Shown: positions 36,342-47,239, counted from the stretch's first letter. The stretch: DNA of 64,000 bases from Magnolia sinica (GCF_029962835.1 NC_080574.1:28494001-28558000), one strand, 5' to 3'. Notes: generated by a model from the sequence alone, not told the origin. Program-made: numbers and translations.

Positions 36342-36830
36342 CGCTACCGACGCTGTCAGTGGCCACTGGCTACTGGAGGGTGCTCTGTAGGCCCCTCCAT
36401 GATGTTTGTGTTTTATCCAAACTGTCCATACATTTTTTCATATTATTTCAGGGCACTAGCCTAAAAAATTGAGGCAGATCTAGATCTCACGTCAACCACA
36501 CCATAGGAAAGTGGTGATTGAACGCCCACTACTAAAAACTTCTCGGGCCAACAAAAGTTTTAGATGAAGCTGATATTTTTATCTAGTTAGGTAGCAAATA
36601 AACTTTCTGGTAGGCTTTAGAATGCTTTTAACGGTGGGCGTCCAATCACCGTTGTTTTCTATTGGCGTGGTCCACTTGAAATTTGGATCCGTATCGTTTT
36701 TGGGCTCATTCCCTGAAATGATCCGAAAAAACAGGTGGACAGCGTGAATAAAACACATGCATCATGATGGGCTTACAGAGCACTATCCAGAAGACACCAC
36801 CCTACTGGCCCTACTGGCAGCGTCAGTAGG
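36342..36830. mobile_element. GGGCCCACC-type foldback element with GACGCTG ends
   Basis: Outer ends CTACCGACGCTGTCAGTGG and CTGGCAGCGTCAGTAGG are inverted repeats. Inside them GGTGCTCTGTAGGCCCC faces GGGCTTACAGAGCACTA, and the family arms follow (TTTGTGTTTTATCC, GAATAAAACACATGC). This is a second end-type of the same foldback family. Confidence 0.8.
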
Positions 36831-36859
36831 CAATCCCTGTCTACCGTAAACTCTGTTCG

Positions 36860-37150
36860 CCATTTCGAGCCATATCATGTTCAGACGTGAACCAAAAATA
36901 GCGCTGGTCCAAAACTCAGGTGGGCCACACGAGATAGAGAAGTGGGGAAGGGATCGCTACCTCTAATACTTTTTGGGGGCCACCATAGTTGTGGTACAGA
37001 CAGATATTTGGTTTTCCCTTCGTCCCAGTGGGACTCGCCTTATGGATGGGTTGGACCCACTGTTCCCCGCGGTGTGACCCACTTGAGTCTGGATCAGCCT
37101 TATTTTTGGGCTCACGCGTTAAAATGATCTCGACCGTCCACACACGTCCG
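36860..37150. mobile_element. GGGCCCACC foldback element, partial
   Basis: Inner arms only: CCAAAACTCAGGTGGGCCACAC, a shortened centre with ACTTTTTGGGGGCCACC, and GTGACCCACTTGAGTCTGGATC. Termini cannot be placed. Confidence 0.6.
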
Positions 37151-37659
37151 GATATAACGACGGGTCAGATGGATCTTTGCTTGGGCTCCTTACAATTGCC
37201 GCAGAACACTCACGTCCTCGTGCCTGTGACTCCAACCCATCCACTTGATTCAATGTGGCATACGTGTGCAATATTCCTGCCTCAAGGTTTGTTTACAGCA
37301 TTTCTCGTGCGTTGGCTGATCAGGACCGTTGATCTTGTGGGCCACCATATAGATGGGCTATAGGTGACAATTTTCGACATCTGTTCTTATCAATTATCAT
37401 TCATGCTGAAGGCCACTGATTGGATGGCTAGAGAACCTATGGTCCATGATTTACGAGATATGGCCTACTCATGCAGTGGGCCACCGGATCACCACATGTG
37501 AAAGCGTAATGCGAGGGGGGAGAATTTTTAGACTAGCCACGATTGGAAAGCGTAGTTAGGATGGTTGATTGAGTGGGCCTGATGTAGCCCAGCTCGCAGT
37601 TAGGATGGTTGATTTAGTGGGCCCGATGTGGGCTAATCCCTGACCAAGAATGGGACGCG

Positions 37660-38165
37660 GTTTGGCTAGTGACGCTGCCACCAGCCAGGTGGCTAGTGGT
37701 CAGTGCTATGTGGACCGCACCATGATGTATGTGTTTTATCCACACCGTCCATCCATTTTGAAAAGTAATTTTAGGGTTTGATCCCAAAAATGGAATATAT
37801 ATAAATATCAGGTGGACCACAATATGGGAAAACAGTAGTGATTGAATTTTCACCATTAAAAACTTATTAGGGCTCACTATAATGGTTATTTGACATCTAA
37901 CTTGTTGATTAGGTCATACAGACTTGGATGGAGGGAAAGTATATATATCAGCTTGATCCAAAACTTTTGTGGTCCCCAAGAAGTTTTTAATGGTAGGCGT
38001 TCAATCAACACTTTGCGGTCCACTTGGGATTTGGATCAACCTCATTTTTGAGCTCATATCATAGAATAATATGGAAGAACGGATGGACGGGGATGATTTC
38101 TCACAAACATCGCGGTGGGCCCCACCTAAGTTCACAGCGCAGGAACTTCCTCTGCGTCCCAAATA
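37660..38165. mobile_element. Chimeric foldback element just upstream of the PPR gene
   Basis: The left end is of the GACGCTG type (GTGACGCTGCCACC, GGTCAGTGCTATGTGG). The right end is of the other type (GTGGGCCCCACC, then GCAGGAACTTCCTC) seen at 32631-32655. The two termini therefore do not match each other although the inner arms do. The right edge is about 240 bp before the PPR start codon. Confidence 0.7.
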
Positions 38166-38405
38166 CATAGGGAAGACTGCACAATCGCCCCCATTCAACG
38201 ATGAACGATCATCAAGTCACACGTTCATGATCGGATGATTCGCACGATTCTTGAGCTATGGTGATCCGTACATGGGCCTAGCTGATGAACTGTCATGATC
38301 TCCTGCTGACCCACTGAAATGTGCCAATAAAAAAAATACAAGGATAGGATCAAATAAATCTTCTTTCTTCCCCATAACGGTAATGCAGGGAAATCCGCTG
38401 ACGAA

Positions 38406-40202
38406 ATGCTTCGGTGGATAACGTACAGTAAGTTTCACCCTCCATCTGTTCGAAGAAATGTCCATACGGCTTATGCATTAAAAGCCATGGATACCATGGC
38501 CATTGAGGAAGAAATATACTCCCATCTCCTGCAAAGATGTGCTCAAACGTCCAACTTAGACTACGGCCAAGCAATCCATGCCAAGCTCATCAAAACATTT
38601 CTTCTTTCTTCCACATTCCTACACAACCACCTCCTCAACATGTACTGCAAATGCGGAGCCCTCGCCAAAGGCCACCAACTGTTCGAAGAAATGCCCGAGC
38701 GGAACGTTGTGTCTTGGTCTGCCATCATTGCGGGCTTCGTTCAACACAACCACCCTAAAGAAGCCATATCCATCTTCCGGCAAATGCAAAAGGAGGGCGT
38801 AGAACCCAATGAATTCACCCTTGTTAGTGCTCTCAACGCTTGCTCTCTCTTCGAGGATACGACTCAGGCATACCAAATATACGCGCTGGTCATTCGTTCT
38901 GGCTTTGAATCGAACGTGTTCTTGACGAACGCGTTCCTCACTGCTCTGACCCGGCATGGGAAACTGACGGAAGCTAAGGAATTATTCGAGAAATGTCGAG
39001 AGAAGGATATCGTTTCTTGGAATGCGATGATGGCGGGGTACCTGCAATTTTCTTACTCGGATGTCTGGGGCTTTTGGTGTAGGATGAATCGCGAGGGAGT
39101 GAGGCCTGATAAATTCACCTTCGCGAGTGTCCTCACGGGCTTAGCTGCTCTTTCGAGCATGAACAATGGCTTGCAAGTCCACGCTCAGCTCGTTAAGTAC
39201 GGGCATGGAGACGACATTTGCGTGGGGAACGCTTTAGTCGACATGTACTTAAAGAATAGGAGTTTGATCGGTGGTTCAAAAGCGTTTGACGAAATGCCAG
39301 AGAAAGATGTGGTTTCATGGACCCAGATGGCATCGGGATGCCTACTATGTGGGGAACCGTCACAAGCTCTCAAAATCATTGAACAGATGAAGCTGATTGG
39401 GGTTAAGCCCAATAAATTCACACTAGCAACCGCCCTAAATGCTTGTGCGAGCTTGGCTTCTATAGAGGAAGGAAAGAAAGCGCATAGTTTCAGGATCAAA
39501 CTAGGGAACAGCATGGATGCCTGCGTTGATAACGCGCTTCTTGATATGTATGCAAAATGCGGATGCATGGATGGCGCGTCGGGGGTTTTTCGGTCGATGA
39601 CCGATCGGTCCGTCATTACATGGACGACAATGATCATGGGGTTTGCACAGAACGGCCGTGCCAGTGATGCTTTGAGGATTTTCGATAAGATGAGGGTAGC
39701 GTCTGTGGAGCCGAATTACATCACATTCATCTGTGTTTTATATGCGTGTAGTCAAGGAGGGTTCGTTGAAGAAGGGTGGGAGTACTTCTCATCCATGGCC
39801 CGCGATCATAGCATCTCGCCAGGAGAAGATCACTATGCTTGTATGGTGGATCTCCTTGGCAAGGCAGGCCAGATTGCGGAAGCTGAGGCTCTGATACAGA
39901 GCATGCCTTTTCAACCCGGCGTGCTGGTGTGGCAAACGTTGCTTGGGGCCTGTCGGGTTCATGGGGACCTAGAGACCGGCAAGCGAGCCGCGGAGAATGC
40001 CCTCGCTCTGGACAAGCTCGATCCGTCGACTTACGTATTGTTATCGAACATGCATGCAGATTCTAATAATTGGGATGGTGTGAGGGAGTTGAGAAAACTG
40101 ATGGGGAATAGAGAAGTGAAGAAAATGCCTGGGTGTAGCTGGATCGAGGTAGCGGGCCATAGCATTCCGCTTCGATTGCATCATGGAGGATGCATAGAGT
40201 AG
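38406..40202 (+). CDS. Pentatricopeptide repeat protein, PLS class with E domain
   Basis: 598 residues, intronless, from the first in-frame ATG; a second candidate is M28. PPR proteins bind organelle RNA and act in editing, splicing or stability. Residues 1-28 are basic and non-acidic, as in mitochondrial or plastid presequences (MLRWITYSKFHPPSVRRNVH). PLS-type repeats run from about 35 to 505: typical landmarks are NVVSWSAIIAGF (100-111), DIVSWNAMMAGY (201-212), DVVSWTQMASG (301-311), GVKPNKFTLATALNACASL (332-350) and ITWTTMIMGFAQNGRASDAL (404-423). An E-type module follows, VWQTLLGACRVHGDLETGKR (508-527) to MPGCSWIEV (574-582). Family members usually continue with an E+ or DYW segment; here an unrelated 16-residue tail ends at TAG. 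Either a natural E-class end or a shortened gene. The specific orthologue is not assigned. Confidence 0.95.
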   Translation: MLRWITYSKFHPPSVRRNVHTAYALKAMDTMAIEEEIYSHLLQRCAQTSNLDYGQAIHAKLIKTFLLSSTFLHNHLLNMYCKCGALAKGHQLFEEMPERNVVSWSAIIAGFVQHNHPKEAISIFRQMQKEGVEPNEFTLVSALNACSLFEDTTQAYQIYALVIRSGFESNVFLTNAFLTALTRHGKLTEAKELFEKCREKDIVSWNAMMAGYLQFSYSDVWGFWCRMNREGVRPDKFTFASVLTGLAALSSMNNGLQVHAQLVKYGHGDDICVGNALVDMYLKNRSLIGGSKAFDEMPEKDVVSWTQMASGCLLCGEPSQALKIIEQMKLIGVKPNKFTLATALNACASLASIEEGKKAHSFRIKLGNSMDACVDNALLDMYAKCGCMDGASGVFRSMTDRSVITWTTMIMGFAQNGRASDALRIFDKMRVASVEPNYITFICVLYACSQGGFVEEGWEYFSSMARDHSISPGEDHYACMVDLLGKAGQIAEAEALIQSMPFQPGVLVWQTLLGACRVHGDLETGKRAAENALALDKLDPSTYVLLSNMHADSNNWDGVRELRKLMGNREVKKMPGCSWIEVAGHSIPLRLHHGGCIE

Positions 40203-41956
40203 GATTGAAGATTATTCATATGAACATGATGGATTCAACCACCAACATGTCACTTTCAAGGAGATAGAAATGGGTTTTCTTTCTGGGTGGGAGGAATCTG
40301 CTTCTTTAACTCCACGCCAGATATCCTTGAATAGAGGATCCAGTTCACCATGACATTGCTGCAAATGTGGAATGCATGGATGAGATTGAAACTGTTCGAA
40401 TGGGGCATATACCAAAAACCACATTCTCATACAAATGGAGACGGATTGACATAAACCATCAATGATTCTGGAGAAGGCTCATTAATTGGATGGTCAGGAT
40501 AGTCCAATCATGTGTGCATGTGTACGGTACAGATTCACATTGGATCACTCCTTGAGTGAATTGGAGGTGCGGCCGTTGCTGGAGTGCAGATGGAGAATTG
40601 GATATCAGCATACTTCAGGATGTAGGGAAAGCATCTGCTTTGGGAAACACATGCCGACCGAACAATCCTCACCGATGGTGTGGATATGGTTGAAGGTGAA
40701 ATGTGTGAGATCTGGGCCATTCATCCGGCAGTGACCGTTGAGAACATGCCCGAGGCTAAGAATTTGATCGGTTACATTGTGTTTTTTTTTTGTGTTGTGG
40801 AGCAATGGTGTTTTCATTTGGACATGCCAATCCAGACCGTCCAATTAGTGGGTCCCACAATGTAAATGGTTTGGATTCATGTACATGTGCGGGAAGTGTT
40901 GGATTAGCTGTGCATGTGAATGGGGAGAATTCATGTTCTTTTGTGATCACTTGCTCCCAAGTCCCAACCAGATGGAATGGGCCATCATGGCACCATTTAC
41001 GGTTATGCATGCATTGCACAGTTAGGGTCCTCGGGGCCGTTGATATTGTAGTCCATTATGGGGACGGATGAAGCAAATATTGCTGTGGTTAGACAACTCT
41101 TTATCGGAGTGCATAACATTTGCCCATTGAAAATTGGAATATTATTTCTTTTTCTGTACTATCTTCCCGTTCATCTTTATATTGTAGAATAAACGCATAG
41201 TCTATACATCACTGATAGAGATTATATTTTAATCTCAAAGGAGTGTCTAATTGGGAAAACACACCCGTAGACACACCTATTGCTGTGATTTTGCTGAAAA
41301 TGAGTTTTAGTCTTTCTCACCTTACATCTTTAAGAAAACCTCTCAATAGAGCTAGAGTTTTCTCTTTTATGAGGTGAAAGAGACCAAGACATGTATATAT
41401 AGGAAGAGTGTTAGATAATCTTACCCATCACACTTCTCTCTTATAAGGTCTTTACACCATAGGTTTTCATATTCGTCTTAATAACCGTGTATAGGGATAT
41501 CTCTTAAATTCGGGTACCTCAAAGTTCTAACGTACCTACGCACCTGGAAATAGACATAGGTCCTTGAATTTACTGAAAGGAGATCAATCCCTTACTATAT
41601 GTGAAGCTGGTTTTGCATGATTTAGAGTTACTCTCGCAACTCTTCTATTTCTGCGCGATTTGTTTGAGGGACTGACGTCTCTCGCAGCAATGCTCGTCCA
41701 CTTCTTCAATGGAGTAATCGATTCCTTCGATCTTATGGCTCTTGTTAGGGCGAACTTGTTGGAATGTAACTGTGTTCTCATGTGCGAAGAATTGAAAATT
41801 GAAAAGTACTCACGATCAATGGAGGCTAAGATGCTGGAAAGTGATTCCCTTGTTTAGTATTTGCCACGTTGTAGTAATCGAACTGGGCTTAACATTGACC
41901 CTCATTATAGGCATTCGCCAGTGCTACTCCAGGGCGTTCAATCGAAGAAGTTGTTT
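40203..41956. other. 3' flank of the PPR gene and intergenic DNA
   Basis: No further gene is recognisable. 41240-41480 has an LTR-like appearance (TGTATATATAGG at about 41393) but no partner or ends. Short pieces of MITE vocabulary (GTGGGTCCCACAATG near 40850) are present. Confidence 0.45.
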
Positions 41957-42350
41957 TCTTGAAATTGATTTGATATCTTTATTGTGGGAAGTGCTGGAAA
42001 TTGACTAAAGACACTGTTTGCAAGATCTGTTTGAAATTGAACCGGAAATTGATTGGAGGTCTCGGCTACAAGGCTATCCTAAAATTGACTGGAGACTCTG
42101 TTTGTAGGATCGGTTTGAAACTATGCTGGATATTGATTGAAAGTCCTTGTTGTAGGATTGGTTTGAAACTATGATGAAAATTGACTGGAGATCCTGTTTA
42201 CAAGATTGATTTGAAATTAAGCTGAAAATTGACTAGAAATCCCGATTGTGGTATTGGTTTGAAACTGAGTTGGAAATTGATAGGACACCTCGGCTGCAAA
42301 TCTATCTTGAAATTGAATGGGGATTTTGGTTTTGGGACTGCTTTGAGATT
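41957..42350. repeat. 48-bp minisatellite, about eight units
   Basis: Units follow GGTTTGAAACT, ATG.TGGAAATTGA, CTGGAGATCC and TTGTAGGATT. Unit landmarks at 42029, about 42077, 42113, 42161, 42209, 42257 and 42305 give a 48-bp period with one 36-bp unit. The period is 16 codons and an open frame of 64 codons crosses the right end, but nothing else suggests a protein. Confidence 0.8.
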
Positions 42351-43428
42351 GACTTCGACTATATGAGGGTATTAAAAAAGGTGCCCCATGGTCTAGGGTT
42401 AAGCTGGCTAGTGTTGGTGGTCCTGTGTGGAGTCTAACGATTTATGCTTAATTTGATTTGGAGGGTGAGAAAAGCCTGTGATTTACTTGTTATTGTTGAT
42501 GAACTAGACCAACTTGGTTATTAGCCATGGCAACTTATGCTTGCATGAATTGTCAGAATATGTCTTGCATTGTTTTCATGCCTTGTGCCAATTCATAAAT
42601 GTAGGCCATTGGTGTGACTTCTGCCTGTTGTGGTTGAGCAGGTTATGCTTCTATGAGATTGAGAGTATGGAAGGATTGAATATCTTCTTAATGGTGACCC
42701 ATTGCTGCTTGGGATCTAGTGTGGATTATGCTAAGATAAGGGAGACTTTTTCGAGGACGCCCAATTCTTGGAAGTGCAATTTTTAGATTTTTTAAAATAT
42801 AAATGCATATGCATATGTAGGTGTAGATGTGCAAGAACATGTATTCTTCAAGGATTCATAAAATCTTATTTTATAAGTCAGGTCATGACCAATGTAGATA
42901 CTTCATCTCCAATGGAGTCACCGTTCCGTGCACGTTGGATGGTGAATTTTCCAAAGGTATAGCAGATCTACCATCTTCCTTCCACTAGTTGCATCTCTTG
43001 TTTACCCTCGTAGGTCATGTGATGAATGGGTAAGCCACATTCAGCAAGCCCAACTTTATGGTATACGGATGGCGGGGAGCCCTTTTCAGCCAGCGGAGGA
43101 GACTAAGAGACACAGCAAACGTGTGCATGTCCAAGATCCGCCCCATTGATCAGAAGCCTCTTTTGCCATGGCCTGATGGGCCACGTGCGTACTATGGAAA
43201 TGGATGGCTTAGAAAAGCCTTCATTCAAGCGCACATGTGAAATCTGCTCGATGGTTGGCCAATCCGATTCGTGGCCCGGGTATGCTGTCTGTGCGCCGCC
43301 CAAACCACGAGCCTGGGTCACGCGCACGCCTCCGATGTGGGCACTTGGGGCGGGTATCTCGTGGTGATCGCTGTAGAACAAGTTCGTATTGGGACGTGAA
43401 TTTCCTACACCCGTGCAACACAAAGCTC
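42351..43428. other. Intergenic, no gene seen
   Basis: No recognisable coding unit. The last ~200 bases before 43429 are GC-richer than their surroundings. Confidence 0.45.
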
Positions 43429-43861
43429 CGTGGGGCCCACCGTGGTGATATGTGTCTGACATTCACTCCGTCCATCATCTGCGCCAGCTCATGTTAGGCT
43501 ACTAAATTAAGAACCACATCCATCCAAAACTCAAGTGGGCCACACCACTAGTACCAGTAAGGATAAGGCCGACAACCATTTAAACCTTCCTAAGTCCCAC
43601 CGGTGATGTTTATTTGCATCCAAACCGTTTATAATGTGGGTCCCACAATTACTAAGATTCAAACCAAATATCAGCATGATCCATGACTTCTGCGGGCCAC
43701 AAGATGGTTTCAATGGTAGGCAGCCCACTTCCACTTTTCTCTGTGTTGTCGTGGCCCACTTGAGATTCGAATCTGCCTTACATATAAATTCACATCGTAA
43801 TTTGAACTGGCGCGAGTGATAGACGGAGTGGATGCTACATACACGTCACGGTGGACCCCAC
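43429..43861. mobile_element. GGGCCCACC foldback element in the promoter of the RING gene
   Basis: Starts CGTGGGGCCCACCGTGGTG and ends CACGTCACGGTGGACCCCAC, with family arms between (CTCAAGTGGGCCACACC, CCAAATATCAGCATGATCC, GTGGCCCACTTGAGATTCG). Its right edge is 172 bp before the ATG of the RING-H2 gene. Confidence 0.75.
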
Positions 43862-43901
43862 AGCCTTTTTTTTTGGGGCCCGGGTTACCTCGAACAAATG
43901 T

Positions 43902-43914
43902 TTCTAGAAGATTC
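43902..43914 (+). promoter_or_regulatory. Heat shock element, three perfect units
   Basis: TTCTAGAAGATTC fits TTCnnGAAnnTTC exactly, the binding site for trimeric heat shock factors. It lies 120 bp before the ATG of the RING-H2 gene. That the gene is heat-inducible is inference only. Confidence 0.55.
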
Positions 43915-44033
43915 TCGTCCGTACACTTGGCCTTCTCTGCATTCCGAGATCCAAAGGGCCACTTCCACCCACCCCAATCTCTCTCTAGCTACGGTTGACG
44001 GTCGGAAGGGATCCATTCCAGAGAAAAGAGAAG

Positions 44034-45110
44034 ATGTCATCCGACGGTAACGAACGGCCGGCAGTGGCCCCCACCGCTCCGAAACCCTACTTCTGCTATC
44101 AGTGCGACCGTACCGTCTCCATCTTCCTCCCTTCTCCTTCCTCCGACCTTAGCTGCCCCATCTGCCATGGCGGCTTTCTCGAAGAATCCCAATACCCTCC
44201 AGAGCCTAACCCTAATCCCTTCTTCTCCTCCGACGATTCTCTGTCCCCCTTCGGATTGCCCCTATTCTTATCCGCCTCCTCCCGAGGCGGCTTCGGTCTC
44301 CCTCCCGATCTCGCCTCCCTCCTCAATCCCACCGTCATCCACCGTCGATCATCGTCCGTGGGCCCCACCGACCCCGACGTCTTCAACCCCTTGCTCTTCC
44401 TCCAGAACCACCTCCAAACCCTCATGGCCGATGGTGCCAACATCCAGTTCGTGATTGACGGCGCCCCCTCCAACGCCTCCCTCTCCTCCAACCTCGGTGA
44501 CTACTTCATTGGGCCTGGCCTCGAGCAGCTCATCCAGCAGCTCGCTGATAACGATCCCAACCGCTATGGCACCCCACCTGCCTCGAAGTCTGCTATCGAG
44601 ACCCTCCCTGACATCAAGATCTCTGCCGAGCTGCTCGAGTCGGATTCCGCGCAGTGCGCTGTCTGCATGGACATGTTCGAGCTTGGGTTGGTCGCAAAGC
44701 AGATGCCGTGCAAGCATATCTTCCACCCTGATTGCATCCTCCCATGGCTCGCGCTGCACAATTCATGCCCCGTCTGCCGCTATGAGCTGCCGACGGATGA
44801 TCTGGATTATGAGCAGCGGACGAGGGGAATGCCACTCCCGGAGAATCTGACGAGTGGGAATGTGGCCACGGATTCGGGCAGCACCGGTGAGGGATCAGAA
44901 CAGGGGGATTCACAGAGGACGGTTGAGCGGAGGTTTAGGATCTCGCTGCCCTGGCCATTTAGGGCTTCTGGTTCGCCTGCAGAGACAAGCAGCACCAGTG
45001 TTGGCAGTGGCAATAATGCTAATGTTAACGAAGGGGAGACGGGTTCAAACTCTCTGGATCGAGGGAATCAGGATTTAGGCTCTGAAACCCGGCAAGAAGA
45101 TTTGGATTGA
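44034..45110 (+). CDS. RING-H2 E3 ubiquitin ligase (zinc-ribbon plus RING, RING1/CRT1-like)
   Basis: 358 residues, intronless. The ATG at 44034 is the first in frame; the frame is open back to 43995, but only through a TTG. An N-terminal zinc ribbon has C21-x2-C24 (YFCYQCDRTV) and C41-x2-C44 (CPICHGGF). The RING-H2 domain spans 208-248 as C-x2-C-x14-C-x-H-x2-H-x2-C-x10-C-x2-C (CAVCMDMFELG, CKHIFHPDC, NSCPVCRYEL). Between them lies the RYGTPPASKSAIETLP segment typical of this plant subfamily, and the tail is Ser/Gly/Glu-rich. No membrane segment, so it is probably a soluble ligase passing ubiquitin from an E2. All eight metal ligands are present and the length is normal, so it looks functional. 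The upstream region has a heat shock element and a foldback MITE. Confidence 0.95.
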   Translation: MSSDGNERPAVAPTAPKPYFCYQCDRTVSIFLPSPSSDLSCPICHGGFLEESQYPPEPNPNPFFSSDDSLSPFGLPLFLSASSRGGFGLPPDLASLLNPTVIHRRSSSVGPTDPDVFNPLLFLQNHLQTLMADGANIQFVIDGAPSNASLSSNLGDYFIGPGLEQLIQQLADNDPNRYGTPPASKSAIETLPDIKISAELLESDSAQCAVCMDMFELGLVAKQMPCKHIFHPDCILPWLALHNSCPVCRYELPTDDLDYEQRTRGMPLPENLTSGNVATDSGSTGEGSEQGDSQRTVERRFRISLPWPFRASGSPAETSSTSVGSGNNANVNEGETGSNSLDRGNQDLGSETRQEDLD

Positions 45111-46005
45111 GGACTGTAGGAGGTATCATCTTCTGCTTAAGAGGGTTCCTTTTTTGAATTTTTTTGTTCCTAGGAATAATTTTGAGTTGTTTACCACACC
45201 TCCCGATGCTGCGGGTTTAAGACAATCAGACACTTATTTAGAGATGCCCCTTGGAATGAACGAGCAGTAGAGGCTAACGATGTCACTGGCATTGGTTATG
45301 CTCTGAAAGTAAATAGTTATACATGTTTGAAGAAAAGGCATAATGCATGCATTTTTTTTTAATGATATTTAGGGTTTTCCTAATTTCTAGTGTTTGTAGG
45401 TAGGAGGCAGCCTTTGTTTGGCTATTGTATTTCGTCAAAACCCAACTCGAAAGTAACACAATTGCAATTTGGAATGGATTTTGGAGCCCAGACTCGCAAT
45501 ATGAATATTAGGAAATGAAATAACAATCTGTTTATTTCCACTTTCTCCCACTAATAATTGCAGTTATCCAGAAACAACATTGGTCATCTGAATCCAATGA
45601 AGTTCCACTATCTGAAATATTATACATTAAGAATGACTTCTATGTGGTCTGCCATTGATTTTTATATATTTATTTATTTTTGAAATTTTACGACTTCATT
45701 CAGAAAGAAAGAACAGCAACAACAGCAACCCACTACAAGTGATCCATTCGTCACTCAATTATCCATTTGTCACTCAATGATCCATTCATCAATCAATGAT
45801 CCATTCGTCACTCATATTTACTTCTTTAGAGCAATCTCTAAATTCATTCCTTCACAAGGCTTTCTCTATTATCCTGAGGGAGAACATAGACTACTATAGT
45901 TATGTCAAGTAGCAGTTTTTTGCTTGCCCTGGTAGGAAAGGGGAAGACACCATCTCTCTCTCTCTCTCTCCTCCCTACATCTCATGGTGCACATGTGTGT
46001 GTGGG
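45111..46005. other. 3' UTR and flank of the RING gene
   Basis: Includes a ~20-bp tandem repeat at about 45741-45813 (ATCCATTCGTCACTCA, four variants) and a (TC)n tract at about 45953-45971. No gene. Confidence 0.5.
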
Positions 46006-46009
46006 GTGC

Positions 46010-46272
46010 AAAGTATGCAAAAAGGGCTATGTCATGGCTGTTATGTAATGGTAACGGTGGCCATCAGTACATGTTATGGGGCTGTAACAACTGTTATGAA
46101 AAAAAAAAAGAAGCTCGTGACAGACCCGTGACGGCCTTGTACGCCGATACGTTTTTTTTTTTCCCTAAAAAGAAGAAGAATCCATAACAGCCACTATAGG
46201 GGTTGTAACAGCCATTACGACCTGTATTGTACGGTAATTACGACCACTATTACCGTTATGGAATGCCATGGT
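46010..46272. mobile_element. hAT-like MITE, family B, diverged copy
   Basis: Carries ATGGTAACGGTGGCC near 46045 and the opposed TATTACCGTTATGGAATGCC at the right, with TAACAGC/GTTACA words between. It resembles the delimited copies at 46727, 47616 and 60249, but no target-site duplication could be assigned. Confidence 0.6.
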
Positions 46273-46655
46273 GGTGAAGGCTAGTTTCTCTAGTCTTTGT
46301 CAAGTGTTCTCTCTTGTGGTGTTTTCTATAAAAGGGAAACATGTGTGGAGGGTGAGTATATCTTCCTAAGGGATTTCTAGGTAAGAGATTTCTCATGCAG
46401 TGGAAAAGTGGGAGTAGTAAGCCTTGTATTTCTGGTTTCTCTTATTTTATTGAGGAAGAAAGCTCCGTGTTGTTGTCTTGTGGATGTAGGCATATTGTTG
46501 AACCACATAAATTTGTGCCTCTTGGCTCTTGTTTTTTGTGTCGGATCTTTCCATTTGTAGTTTTGTGTATCGCTGGTATTGAACGTGTGTAGGTGTAGCT
46601 GCACAACAATAACTCCATACGGATCTGAATTTAAGTGTTTTTTTTTTTTTAATTT

Positions 46656-46707
<52 letters not shown>

Positions 46708-46718
46708 TTTTTAATAAT
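46273..46718. other. Intergenic with (TA)n
   Basis: No gene. A pure (TA)n tract lies at 46658-46704, directly before a family B element. Confidence 0.6.
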
Positions 46719-46726
46719 ATTGTTTG

Positions 46727-46932
46727 CAATGTGTTCCAAAACGGTAACGGTGGCCATGATGGCCACCACCGTTACTGTTATGATACGGGCTGACCATTTT
46801 TTATTTTAAAAAAAAACTGTCACAGGACCGTTACTACTTGTTTTTTCTGTAACAGTCGTTACAGCTGTTTCGACCTCGTAATGCGTAATGGTTATGATCG
46901 TTATCGTTACGTAACCGATTTTGAATACCTTG
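46727..46932. mobile_element. hAT-like MITE, family B, 206 bp, perfect 8-bp duplication
   Basis: Starts CAATGTGTTCCAAAACGG and ends CGATTTTGAATACCTTG. Flanked by ATTGTTTG on both sides (46719-46726 and 46933-46940). The interior has GGTAACGGTGGCCATGATGG followed by its near reverse complement, so the left part can fold by itself. Confidence 0.9.
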
Positions 46933-47239
46933 ATTGTTTGTGTTGTATTGTATGAGATTTGAATGATATGAGCATATTTTGGATATAAGTTCATCACTTA
47001 TGGCCAATAACACATTGTTGTCTCACCTAAACAATGGAAAACTATTGTGCATAGTTATTTTTGTAATGTTTCAAGTTCTAAGTGTGCAATCATGTGTCTT
47101 TTAACATCTTCTGAAGTTCTATTCGTAAACATTTCCCAATGTTTCCCTCATACTGCGATACATAACACAATACATGCAATATTTCCCTATCTGTCCCAAG
47201 ATGTTCTTGTATTGTAAGGGGTGCGATGCATGGTGCTAT

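Noticed and set aside
38619-39637. Antisense frames of 112 and 150 codons over the PPR gene
   Set aside because: Codon shadows of the PPR coding sequence.
41240-41480. Possible LTR with a TATATATAGG promoter
   Set aside because: No partner LTR, primer site, terminal TG/CA or target duplication could be found.
41957-42350. CRISPR-like array
   Set aside because: Units are contiguous without spacers and this is a plant nuclear context. It is a minisatellite.
43995-44033. Upstream extension of the RING gene by 13 codons
   Set aside because: It begins with TTG, not ATG. The first ATG (44034) gives the expected N-terminus.
44099-44759. Antisense frames of 130 and 136 codons over the RING gene
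   Set aside because: GC-rich codon shadows of a well-supported plus-strand gene.
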